Assembly: GCA_023265995.1 (NCBI GenBank)
Contig: JAHFSA010000004.1
Coordinates: forward strand, 246,143 to 310,142
Length of the DNA: 64,000 bases
From: Perlucidibaca sp.
GTDB taxonomy: Bacteria; Pseudomonadota; Gammaproteobacteria; Pseudomonadales; Moraxellaceae
Direction: 5' to 3'
Below are positions 44,415 through 51,914 of this stretch, piece after piece (position 1 is the first letter of the stretch; each line of letters starts with the position of its first letter). The notes under the pieces were generated by a model, which ran no database searches, was not told the DNA's origin, and worked only from the letters and a program-made list of their open reading frames with translations. Both the position numbers and the translations under genes were made by a program.

Positions 44415-44449
44415 GTTACTTGGGTAACAGTTTTGTGTAGATGGGTAAC
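44415..44449 (-). promoter_or_regulatory. Putative CbrB binding sites (upstream activating sequence)
   Basis: On the minus strand, two direct GTTACCCA copies (44449-44442 and 44428-44421) and an inverted GTAAC (44419-44415), 90-120 bp upstream of the sigma-54 promoter and just after the cbrB stop. CbrB in Pseudomonas recognises TGTTAC-type subsites at crcZ. Position and sequence agree. Confidence 0.6.
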
Positions 44450-44454
44450 GCCGG

Positions 44455-45819
44455 CTACAGACCTTCGGATGATTGACGGCGGCGCGGAATGCCCAGTCTC
44501 TGGCGTCGCTCCCACAGGGTCTTGCGGCTGATGCCGAGCTTCTGGGCCAGTTCGGTCTCCGACATCTGGTCCTGATGTTCAAGCACGAAATGCTGGAAGT
44601 AGTCCTCCAGCGACAGCCCGGCCGGAGGGTCGAGAGCGTCTTCGGGCGCGTTGCCGCTGTCCGGATGCGGAAAGTCGATGGCCAGCAGCTCCGGCGTGAT
44701 GACATCGGTCTCGGACAGGATGACGGCGCGCTCGATGGCGTTTTCCAGTTCGCGGATATTGCCCGGCCAGTGATAGCTGTTCATGGCCTCCAGGGCGCAG
44801 GTGCTGAAGCTCAGCGGCTGGCTGCCGAAACGCTCGATGGTGCGCTTGAGCATGCTGTGGGCGATTTCCAGAATGTCGCTGCCGCGCTCGCGCAGGGGCG
44901 GCAAGGCGAGCTCGACGACATTGAGCCGGAAATAGAGGTCTTCGCGAAACAGACCGACGCTGGCCAGATGCTTGAGGTTGCGGTGGGTGGCGGCAATCAG
45001 GCGGACATCGACCTTGCGTGATTGCGTGGCGCCCAGGCGGCGAACCTCGCGCTCCTGCAGCAGACGCAGCAGGCGTGCCTGGGCTTCCAGCGGCAGCTCA
45101 CCGATTTCATCCAGGAACAGCGAGCCGCCATCGGCGGCTTCGACCAGACCCTTGCGCAGTCCCTGGGCGCCGGTGAAGGCGCCTTTTTCATGGCCGAACA
45201 GCTCGGACTCGATCAGTGATTCGGGAATGGCGGCACAGTTGACCGAGATCAGGGGCGCGTTGGCGCGAGGCCCCTGCTCGTGCAGGGCGCGCGCCACCAG
45301 CTCCTTGCCGGTGCCCGATTCGCCGAGGATGAGCACGGTGGTATTGAGCGGGGCCACGCGGGCGATGCGGCGATGCAGCTCCTGCATGGCCTGGCAGCTG
45401 CCGATGATGCCGCTGTCCGGGCGGACCTTGGCCATGTCCTGGCGCAGGGCGGCGTTCTGACGCTGCAGCAGGCGCTCGCGCAGGATGCGATCGACGGTCA
45501 GCAGCATGTCATCGTGGTCGAAGGGCTTGGCGATGTAGTCGGCGGCGCCGGCGCGCACGGCATCGACCGCCGAGCGGATGCTGGCGAAGCTGGTCATGAT
45601 CAGCACCGGCGTGCTGCCGCTGCGGCTGATCAGCGCGGTACCGGGCTGGCCTGGCAGGCGCAGGTCGGAAATGATGAGGTCGAAACCGTCGAGCGAGTAC
45701 TGGGCAAGGGCCTCGTCGACGCTGCCGGCCTCGGCGACTTCGTAGCCGTTGCGTTCGAGCAGGCGCTTGAGGCCTGCCCGGATCACGGCTTCGTCATCGA
45801 CCACCAGAATGTAGCTCAC
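44455..45819 (-). CDS. cbrB: Two-component response regulator CbrB (sigma-54 activator)
   Basis: 454 aa, NtrC family. The receiver domain (1-120) has the phosphorylated Asp in L-I-I-S-D-L-R-L-P-G. The AAA domain has Walker A G-E-S-G-T-G-K-E and the sigma-54 contact loop G-A-F-T-G-A, then a Fis-type helix-turn-helix (S-E-T-E-L-A-Q-K-L-G-I-S-R-K-T-L-W-E-R-R). Its ATG overlaps the cbrA TGA. Named by synteny (pcnB-cbrB-cbrA-gluQ-dksA) and by the paired transporter-like kinase. It should activate the adjacent sigma-54 promoter. Confidence 0.92.
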   Translation of the reverse strand: MSYILVVDDEAVIRAGLKRLLERNGYEVAEAGSVDEALAQYSLDGFDLIISDLRLPGQPGTALISRSGSTPVLIMTSFASIRSAVDAVRAGAADYIAKPFDHDDMLLTVDRILRERLLQRQNAALRQDMAKVRPDSGIIGSCQAMQELHRRIARVAPLNTTVLILGESGTGKELVARALHEQGPRANAPLISVNCAAIPESLIESELFGHEKGAFTGAQGLRKGLVEAADGGSLFLDEIGELPLEAQARLLRLLQEREVRRLGATQSRKVDVRLIAATHRNLKHLASVGLFREDLYFRLNVVELALPPLRERGSDILEIAHSMLKRTIERFGSQPLSFSTCALEAMNSYHWPGNIRELENAIERAVILSETDVITPELLAIDFPHPDSGNAPEDALDPPAGLSLEDYFQHFVLEHQDQMSETELAQKLGISRKTLWERRQRLGIPRRRQSSEGL

Positions 45820-48773
45820 GTTTGCTCTTCCTCCGTGCTCGCGATGCGCGCGGCCTGACCGGCCGGCAGTGTGATCTGCACGATCACGCCCTGGCCCTGA
45901 TCGTAATCGCGCTTGTCGATGAGCTGAATGCGTCCCTGGTGCGCCTCTATGATGCCATGGACCAGGGCGAGGCCGAGACCGGTACCCTTGCCGGCCGGCT
46001 TGGTGGTGACAAAGGGCTCGAACAGGGTGTCGCGGATGTCGCCGTCAGGCAGGCCGTGACCGAAGTCCTCGACCTCTATGCGCACCATGGGACCGTGGCG
46101 GTCGGCGCGGACCAGGATCTCGCCGCTCTGTGTGCTGGCGTCGCGGGCGTTGCCGAGCAGGTTGATGAAAACCTGGCAGAGGCGCTGGGCATCACCATGC
46201 ACTTGCAGGTTGCCCGGTATGCTGACACGGAAGTCGGTGAAGCGGGCCTCCGGCGCCAGCTTGAGCAGCTGGATGGCCTCCTGCACGACTTCGGCCAGCG
46301 GCACGGCCTCGAACTCGCCACCGACATGGTGCTCGCTGCGCGCGAAGCCGACCAGCGACTGCACGATGCGGGTCACGCGTTGGGTCTGTTCGAGAATGTC
46401 GGCGGCGGTTTCGTGCACGTCATGACCGGATGGATGCTCGGCGCGCAGGTTCTGCGCCAGACAGGCGATGCCGGTGACCGGGTTGCCGATCTCGTGGGCG
46501 ACACCGGCGGCGAGACGGCCGACCGCGGCCAGGCGTTCGGCATGATGCAGGCGCGACTCCAGCAGCTGCAGCGGCGTCACGTCTTCCATCACCAGCACCT
46601 GATTGCCGGCCGCATCGCCAATGACGGCGCGGTGCAGGTTGAGCCAGCGGGCAATGCCTTCAACTTCGATGCGGGTGCGCATCTGCTGGGCCTGCGGGCT
46701 GAGCAGGAACTTCATCAGCACCTGATTCCAGGGCGGCGGCAGACTGTCGAGGCGGGAGCCTATGACCATGTCATCGGAGCAGTGCGTGATCTCCATCATG
46801 GCCCGGTTCCAGCTCAGCACTTCCAGATCCCCGGCCAGCGTGCAGACGCCCAGCGGCAGGTCATGCAAAGTCTGGCGGTGGAAGCGGCGCAGGATGTCGA
46901 GCTCGGCGGCGAGGCCGGAGAGCTTGTCGCGATACTCCTCGAGGCGGGATTCGATGAAGTGGATGTCATCGCCGGGGCTGTGCGCGAGTATGGTCTGCGG
47001 CAGCTGGGTATCGAGCAGGTCCTGCGCTACGCTGGGGCCGAGCAGGCCGGACAGGTTGGCATTGATCTGGTCGCGCAGGCGGCGCAGGGCATAGGGCCGG
47101 CGTTCGTCAGGCTTGAAGCCGAGGTCGCTCAGGGCCATGCGGACTTCACGTTCGGCGGTGATCGGACCCAGGGCCGGTGCGAGGGCGGCCGTGAAGGCAT
47201 CGACCGAGTCGGCGGCCAGGCTCCAGCGCATGGGGCTGCGCAGGTTGTCGACCGAGCAGGCTTCGGCGATCTCGCGGTCGGCATCGCTTTGCCGGCCGAG
47301 CAGGGACACGATCAGGAGTACCGCCGCATTGCTCAGCGTCGAGATCAGGCCCATGGCCTGCCAGTGGTCGAGACGGTTGTTGGTGAGCAGGCCGAGCAGA
47401 CGGTCGCTGTCGAGCTCGGGCAGGAACAGCGAAGGCAGGGCCAGGGTCACGAACCAGAGCACAATGCCGAGACCCAGCCCGATGGCCATGCCGGCCTTGG
47501 TGGCTCGCGGCCAGAACAGCAGGGCCAGCAGGCCCGGCGCCAGCTGCAGGATGGCGACGAAGGACAGCATGGACATTTCCGTGCTGTCCGGACGCAGCTC
47601 GGGCAGCCAGGACAGCAGGAAGGCTGTCAGAGGGATGCAGACAATGAGCAGGCGGCGCTGGCGCAGGGTGTGTTCATAGAGGGCATCGTCGGCGCGCCAG
47701 CCACGCAGAGGCAGCACGACATGATTCATGGCCATGCTGGCCAGGGCCAGCGTGGTGACGATGAGGATGCCGCTGGCACTGGCGATGGAGCCGGTGAACA
47801 GCAGCAACGCCAGTGCCGGACTGTCCGCGCGCAGGGCGATGCCGACGCTGTAGAACTCGGGCAGTCCGGGCAGGTTCAGCGCCTGACCGGCCCAGAGAAT
47901 GATGGGAATGCCGAGGGCCATCAGCAGCAGGTAGAGCGGGAAACCCCAGCTGGCCACCAGCAGGTTGCGCGGTTCGCGGTTTTCGGTGAAGGCCATCTGG
48001 TACATGCAGGGCATGACCACTGCGGCGAAGAAGAAAACCAGCAGCAGGCTGTGCCAGTAGCCATCCTTGAGCGGCTGGAAGAGACGGGCCAGCGCATCCG
48101 GGTTGGCGGTGAGCCAGTGACTGATGCCGCCGGGGCCGCCGAGCACACCGAAATAGGCATAGATGGCGACGGCGCCAAGGGCGATCAGCTTGATCAGCGA
48201 CTCCAGCGCGATGGCCGTCACCAGACCTTCGTTCTGCTGCTGGCGCGACATGCGCGAGCGCGAGCCGAAGAGCAGGGTGAAGCAGATCAGCAGGGCGCAG
48301 AAGATCAGGCCGAGCAGACGCGAGCTGATGCCGCCGGTGAGCACGCGGGCGAGCTCGGCAATGGTCTGCATCTGTGCCGTGAGCAGCGGCATGACGCCTA
48401 TCAGTATGGCCAGCGTGGACAGGGTGCCGACGGTCTGGCTGCGATAGCGGAAGGCCATGAGGTCAGGCAGCGAGCTGAGCTGGTGAGTTCGTGCCAGACG
48501 CAGCAGCGGTTGCAGGAACATGGGGGCGAGCAGGAAGGCGCCTGACAGGCCTATATAGAAGGAGAGGAAGTTGAAGCCGCTTTCGCTGGCGAACTGGACG
48601 ACGCCAAACAGCCCCCAGCTGCTGACGAAGACTCCCAGTGACAGCACATGCACGACCGGGTGGCGTACCCAGCGCAGCGGCAGCCAGCCGTGCTCGCTGG
48701 CATGAGCCACGATGAAGAGCAGCCCGAGATAAAGGGTGCCCAGCGCGAAGAGCAGGCCGGGGCTAAAGATCAT
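45816..48773 (-). CDS. cbrA: Sensor histidine kinase CbrA with transporter-like N-terminus
   Basis: 985 aa, close to Pseudomonas CbrA. Residues about 1-500 form some 13 membrane helices of sodium/solute symporter (SSS) type. A cytoplasmic linker and a PAS-like domain (L-P-L-G-V-C-T-L-A-G-D-L-E-V-L-S-W-N) follow. The histidine-phosphorylation motif is A-H-E-I-G-N-P-V, and the ATPase domain has N-A-R-D-A-S, D-F-G-H-G-L and G-T-G-L-G-L-A-L. CbrA governs carbon/nitrogen balance and histidine use. cbrX overlaps its start by 11 nt. Confidence 0.93.
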   Translation of the reverse strand: MIFSPGLLFALGTLYLGLLFIVAHASEHGWLPLRWVRHPVVHVLSLGVFVSSWGLFGVVQFASESGFNFLSFYIGLSGAFLLAPMFLQPLLRLARTHQLSSLPDLMAFRYRSQTVGTLSTLAILIGVMPLLTAQMQTIAELARVLTGGISSRLLGLIFCALLICFTLLFGSRSRMSRQQQNEGLVTAIALESLIKLIALGAVAIYAYFGVLGGPGGISHWLTANPDALARLFQPLKDGYWHSLLLVFFFAAVVMPCMYQMAFTENREPRNLLVASWGFPLYLLLMALGIPIILWAGQALNLPGLPEFYSVGIALRADSPALALLLFTGSIASASGILIVTTLALASMAMNHVVLPLRGWRADDALYEHTLRQRRLLIVCIPLTAFLLSWLPELRPDSTEMSMLSFVAILQLAPGLLALLFWPRATKAGMAIGLGLGIVLWFVTLALPSLFLPELDSDRLLGLLTNNRLDHWQAMGLISTLSNAAVLLIVSLLGRQSDADREIAEACSVDNLRSPMRWSLAADSVDAFTAALAPALGPITAEREVRMALSDLGFKPDERRPYALRRLRDQINANLSGLLGPSVAQDLLDTQLPQTILAHSPGDDIHFIESRLEEYRDKLSGLAAELDILRRFHRQTLHDLPLGVCTLAGDLEVLSWNRAMMEITHCSDDMVIGSRLDSLPPPWNQVLMKFLLSPQAQQMRTRIEVEGIARWLNLHRAVIGDAAGNQVLVMEDVTPLQLLESRLHHAERLAAVGRLAAGVAHEIGNPVTGIACLAQNLRAEHPSGHDVHETAADILEQTQRVTRIVQSLVGFARSEHHVGGEFEAVPLAEVVQEAIQLLKLAPEARFTDFRVSIPGNLQVHGDAQRLCQVFINLLGNARDASTQSGEILVRADRHGPMVRIEVEDFGHGLPDGDIRDTLFEPFVTTKPAGKGTGLGLALVHGIIEAHQGRIQLIDKRDYDQGQGVIVQITLPAGQAARIASTEEEQT

Positions 48774-48939
48774 TCAGGTCACGACTCTTGGCGACCCAGA
48801 ACCCGAGTGCAATCAGCAGCGCCCAGATTGTGTAGGGCCGGTACCAGGCGCTGCCGTCCTCGCTCCACCAGTCGATGATGACAGGGGACAGCAGGTAGGC
48901 GCCGGCAACGAATATCAGGATCAGCCGATCGATGTACAA
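48763..48939 (-). CDS. cbrX: Small membrane protein CbrX
   Basis: 58 aa, two predicted membrane helices: (M)-Y-I-D-R-L-I-L-I-F-V-A-G-A-Y-L-L-S-P at the start and Y-T-I-W-A-L-L-I-A-L-G-F-W at the end, with a basic/acidic tail. Start TTG at 48939 is picked because GGAG lies 7 nt upstream and no ATG/GTG fits. Its TAG lies 11 nt inside cbrA. In P. putida a small ORF, cbrX, overlaps cbrA and couples its translation; this matches in size, position and overlap. Confidence 0.7.
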   Translation of the reverse strand: MYIDRLILIFVAGAYLLSPVIIDWWSEDGSAWYRPYTIWALLIALGFWVAKSRDLNDL

Positions 48940-49004
48940 AGCCAGGCTCCGGGACGGGTGCCATGCAAGGTAGCAGCTTTGCCGGCAGGCGGAAAGTTGG
49001 TGGT

Positions 49005-49877
49005 TCAGCGCGTGCAGGGCGTGACGGGAATGGCGCCGCTGCGCCAGTTCGTCACGGCCCAGGCCAGCTGTTCGGCGGGGGGCGCTGCGCGCAAGCCGGG
49101 CGGAGGGCTCTGCTGCAGGCAGGCCAGAGCCTGCCAGAGGTTGTCGCTGGCGCACGCGGGGTCCAGGGCAGGGGCATGGTTCTGCTTGGACAGCTTCTGG
49201 CCATTGGCCGACAGGGCCAGCGGCAGATGCAGATAGCGCGGGCGAGGCAGGCCGAGACGCTGCATCAGCCAGCACTGGCGGGCGGTATTGTCGAGCAGGT
49301 CGGCGCCGCGCACGACGTCGGTTATGCCGCTGTCGGCGTCATCGACCACGACAGCGAGCTGGTAGGCATAAAGGCCGTCGCGGCGCTTGAGCACGAAGTC
49401 GCCGCAGACCCGCCGGATATCCTCGCTCAGCTCGCCGCGTAGGCGGTCATGGAAATGGATGATGCCGGCATCGGCGCTGCGCAGGCGCCATGCGCCATGC
49501 GTGTGGCCGGCGCTGCGACAGGGGCCGAGACAATCGATGACACCGGCGCGGGCGAGCTCGCTGCGCGAGCACTGGCAGGCATAGAGATCGCCCTGGTCAC
49601 GCAGGCGATCCAGGATGGTCTCGTAGCGTTCGCCGCGTGTGCTTTGTCGCAGCACCGGGCCATCCCAGTGCAGGCCGTGAGCCTCCAGGCTGCGCAGGAT
49701 GTCGTCGATGGCACCGGGTTGTTCGCGTGGGGGGTCTATGTCTTCGATGCGCAGGAGCCAGAGCCCGCCCTGATGGCGGGCATCGACATGGCTGCCGAGG
49801 GCAGCCAGCAGGGAACCGAAATGCAGGGGACCGGTGGGTGAGGGCGCAAAGCGCCCGATGACCTGTTCAGCCGGCAA
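49005..49877 (-). CDS. gluQ: Glutamyl-queuosine tRNA(Asp) synthetase GluQ
   Basis: 290 aa. It is the catalytic half of glutamyl-tRNA synthetase: R-F-A-P-S-P-T-G-P-L-H-F-G-S (HIGH-like), a C-x-C...C-x-x-x-C zinc site (Y-A-C-Q-C-S-R and D-C-L-G-P-C-R), R-G-A-D-L-L and the K-L-S-K-Q motif. No anticodon-binding domain. It attaches Glu to queuosine in tRNA-Asp. The start appears to be TTG at 49877, 15 nt after dksA; it follows dksA as in Pseudomonas and E. coli. Confidence 0.93.
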   Translation of the reverse strand: MPAEQVIGRFAPSPTGPLHFGSLLAALGSHVDARHQGGLWLLRIEDIDPPREQPGAIDDILRSLEAHGLHWDGPVLRQSTRGERYETILDRLRDQGDLYACQCSRSELARAGVIDCLGPCRSAGHTHGAWRLRSADAGIIHFHDRLRGELSEDIRRVCGDFVLKRRDGLYAYQLAVVVDDADSGITDVVRGADLLDNTARQCWLMQRLGLPRPRYLHLPLALSANGQKLSKQNHAPALDPACASDNLWQALACLQQSPPPGLRAAPPAEQLAWAVTNWRSGAIPVTPCTR

Positions 49878-49892
49878 TTGCGACGGCCCGGC

Positions 49893-50381
49893 TCAGCCGC
49901 CGAGCAGCTGCTTTTCCTTGATTTCCTGCAGGCTCTTGCAGTCGATGCAGAGCGTGGCGGTCGGGCGGGCTTCGAGGCGGCGGATGCCGATTTCGACACC
50001 GCAGTCGTCGCAGTAGCCGTAGTCGTCCTTCTCGATGCGCTCCAGCGTCTGGTCAATCTTCTTGATCAGCTTGCGTTCGCGGTCACGGGTGCGCAGTTCG
50101 AGCGAGAACTCCTCCTCCTGCGTGGCGCGGTCGTTGGGGTCGGGCAGGCTGCCGGACTCGTCCTGCATGTGATGCACGGTACGATCGACCTCTTCCATCA
50201 GCTCGCGCTTCCAGGAATGCAGAATGTCGCGGAAGTGCTGGCGCTGGGGGTCGCTCATGTAGTCCTCGCCCTTGACCTCCTTGTAGGGGGCCAGGCCGTG
50301 GATCAGCGCCCCGGCAACAGCCGGCTTCTTCTTGGTCTTGTCGGCAACAGCCGTCGGTTTTTCAGTAGTACGGGTAGCCAT
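49893..50381 (-). CDS. dksA: RNA polymerase-binding regulator DksA
   Basis: 162 aa. A coiled coil (about 50-115) carries the acidic tip region with D-P-N-D-R-A-T-Q-E-E-E-F. The C-terminal zinc finger has all four Cys: Y-C-D-D-C-G...L-C-I-D-C-K. A basic N-terminal extension of about 30 residues is longer than in E. coli. It works with ppGpp on rRNA and amino acid promoters; an rRNA-type promoter closes this window. Confidence 0.95.
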   Translation of the reverse strand: MATRTTEKPTAVADKTKKKPAVAGALIHGLAPYKEVKGEDYMSDPQRQHFRDILHSWKRELMEEVDRTVHHMQDESGSLPDPNDRATQEEEFSLELRTRDRERKLIKKIDQTLERIEKDDYGYCDDCGVEIGIRRLEARPTATLCIDCKSLQEIKEKQLLGG

Positions 50382-50465
50382 GACGGTCTCTCAAACAATC
50401 AATCTTAAATCTATAGCAGAGCGGCATCGGCGGCGCAAACCACTTGTTCCAGCACCTGCTGCCGC

Positions 50466-50789
50466 TCAGCTTTCGATCAACAGGATTTCGCCGCTTTCCA
50501 CGCGGATGGCAACCGGCAACAGCGACTCGCCCTGGCAGGGGCCGACCACGCAGCGGCCGTCCTCGACCTGGAACAAGGCGCCATGGTTGCTGCACAACAG
50601 GTAATGGTTTTCGCAATCCATGAACTCGTCAGGATTGAATTCCAGGTTGATGCCCAGGTGCGGGCAGGCATTCTGCCATGCATATACCTGGCCATCGCGG
50701 AGGACCACGATGACCTCTCCGACCGGCGAGCGGAAGCCACGCCCGCGGTTCTCCTCGAGCTCGTTCAGGGCACAGAGACGGAAACTCAT
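50466..50789 (-). CDS. Rieske [2Fe-2S] ferredoxin-like protein
   Basis: 107 aa, single Rieske domain. The cluster ligands are in C-P-H-L-G-I and C-S-N-H-G-A-L-F, spaced as in Rieske ferredoxins. No signal peptide or oxygenase domain, so a soluble electron carrier or a maturation partner is likely. Its ATG overlaps the TGA of the upstream PfkB kinase gene, showing tight coupling. Partner enzyme unknown. Confidence 0.88.
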   Translation of the reverse strand: MSFRLCALNELEENRGRGFRSPVGEVIVVLRDGQVYAWQNACPHLGINLEFNPDEFMDCENHYLLCSNHGALFQVEDGRCVVGPCQGESLLPVAIRVESGEILLIES

Positions 50790-51787
50790 GCCCGCACTTC
50801 TGCCAGCAGTTCGCGATAGCGCGGCAGCGGCAGGCGCGGGCCGAACTGGCTGACCACTTCCGAGGCCGTGCGCAGGGCCAGGCGGGCGCTGTCTTCCAGC
50901 GACCAGCCCTGGCTGAGGCCGAAGAGCACGGCGCCGGCAAAGCTGTCGCCCGCGCCCAGCGTGTCGACGGCCTGCACCGGCACGGCGGGCAGTTCGATCA
51001 CGCTGTTGCGGGTCCAGGCCCAGGCGCCTTCCTTGCCGCGCGTGATCATGCCCTGGCTGGAGATCTGGCGCAGAGCCTGCAGGGCTTCATCCAGATCGCT
51101 GCAGCCGGCGAAGCCGAGGGCTTCGTCCTCGTTGCAGAACAGCAGGTCGACGCCATCGTCCACCAGCTCGCGCAGCTGCGGCTGGAAGTAGCGGACCATG
51201 GCCGGATCGGAGAAGGTCAGTGCCAGCTTGACGCCGGCGGCACGCGCCTCGGCACGGGCGGTGGCGACAGCGGCACGGGCGCTGGGCGACGTGCACAGAT
51301 AGCCCTCGACATAAAGCCAGCGGCTGGCGCGCAGTGCGTCAAGGTCGAGCTCGTCCGTCGACAGGTCGGCGGTGATGCCGAGATAGGTGCTCATGGTGCG
51401 CTCGGTGTCTGGCGTGACCATGACCACGCAGGTGCCGGAAACGCCCTCCGGGCCCTGTTCGCCGAGGTTGGTGGCTACACCGGCGGCGATCAGGTCGCGG
51501 CGGTAGAAGCTGCCCAGCTCGTCGCCGGCGACCTTGCAGTTGTAGTAGCAGCTGGCGCCAAAGGCGCTGCTGGCGATGATGCTGTTGGCTGCCGAGCCGC
51601 CCGACGCCTGCTTCAGGCGCTGGTGGTCGACGTCGAGAGCGGCCAGCAGACGGGCCTGGGACTCGGGTTCGGCCAGGGTCATCATGCCCTTTTCGATGCC
51701 ATGACGCTGCAGGAAGTCATCTTCGATGCGGTATTCGAGGTCAACCAGGGCATTGCCGATGGCATACACATCAAAACGGGTGGTCAT
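50786..51787 (-). CDS. PfkB-family sugar/adenosine kinase
   Basis: 333 aa. The N-terminal PfkB signature is A-S-G-G-S-A-A-N-S and the C-terminal catalytic motif is D-T-L-G-A-G-D-S-F-A-G-A with the Asp base. The Y-A-I-G-N-A-L-V-D opening and overall length resemble adenosine kinase-like members of gammaproteobacteria, but substrate is not certain. ATG 51787 is chosen by homology; the ribosome-binding site is weak. Overlaps the Rieske gene by 4 nt. Confidence 0.85.
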   Translation of the reverse strand: MTTRFDVYAIGNALVDLEYRIEDDFLQRHGIEKGMMTLAEPESQARLLAALDVDHQRLKQASGGSAANSIIASSAFGASCYYNCKVAGDELGSFYRRDLIAAGVATNLGEQGPEGVSGTCVVMVTPDTERTMSTYLGITADLSTDELDLDALRASRWLYVEGYLCTSPSARAAVATARAEARAAGVKLALTFSDPAMVRYFQPQLRELVDDGVDLLFCNEDEALGFAGCSDLDEALQALRQISSQGMITRGKEGAWAWTRNSVIELPAVPVQAVDTLGAGDSFAGAVLFGLSQGWSLEDSARLALRTASEVVSQFGPRLPLPRYRELLAEVRA

Positions 51788-51862
51788 GGCGGAGTTCTCT
51801 GAAGCCAGCTGCTGAAAACGACAGGCATTATAGGGATGCCGTGGCGGAACGCCATCCTCGCA

Positions 51863-51891
51863 TTTCCGCGGCCTTGCCCGCTGAGTACAAT
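51863..51891 (+). promoter_or_regulatory. Putative promoter of the penicillin-binding protein gene
   Basis: TTTCCG (51863-51868), 17-bp spacer, TACAAT (51886-51891); weak -35, good -10. Start codon 24 nt downstream. Confidence 0.4.
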
Positions 51892-51914
51892 GCCGGGATT
51901 GTCTGCTCTCCCGG

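Noticed and set aside
45822..48545. A 907-codon plus-strand frame opposite cbrA
   Set aside because: Gln/Gly/Ala-rich shadow of cbrA with no recognisable domain.
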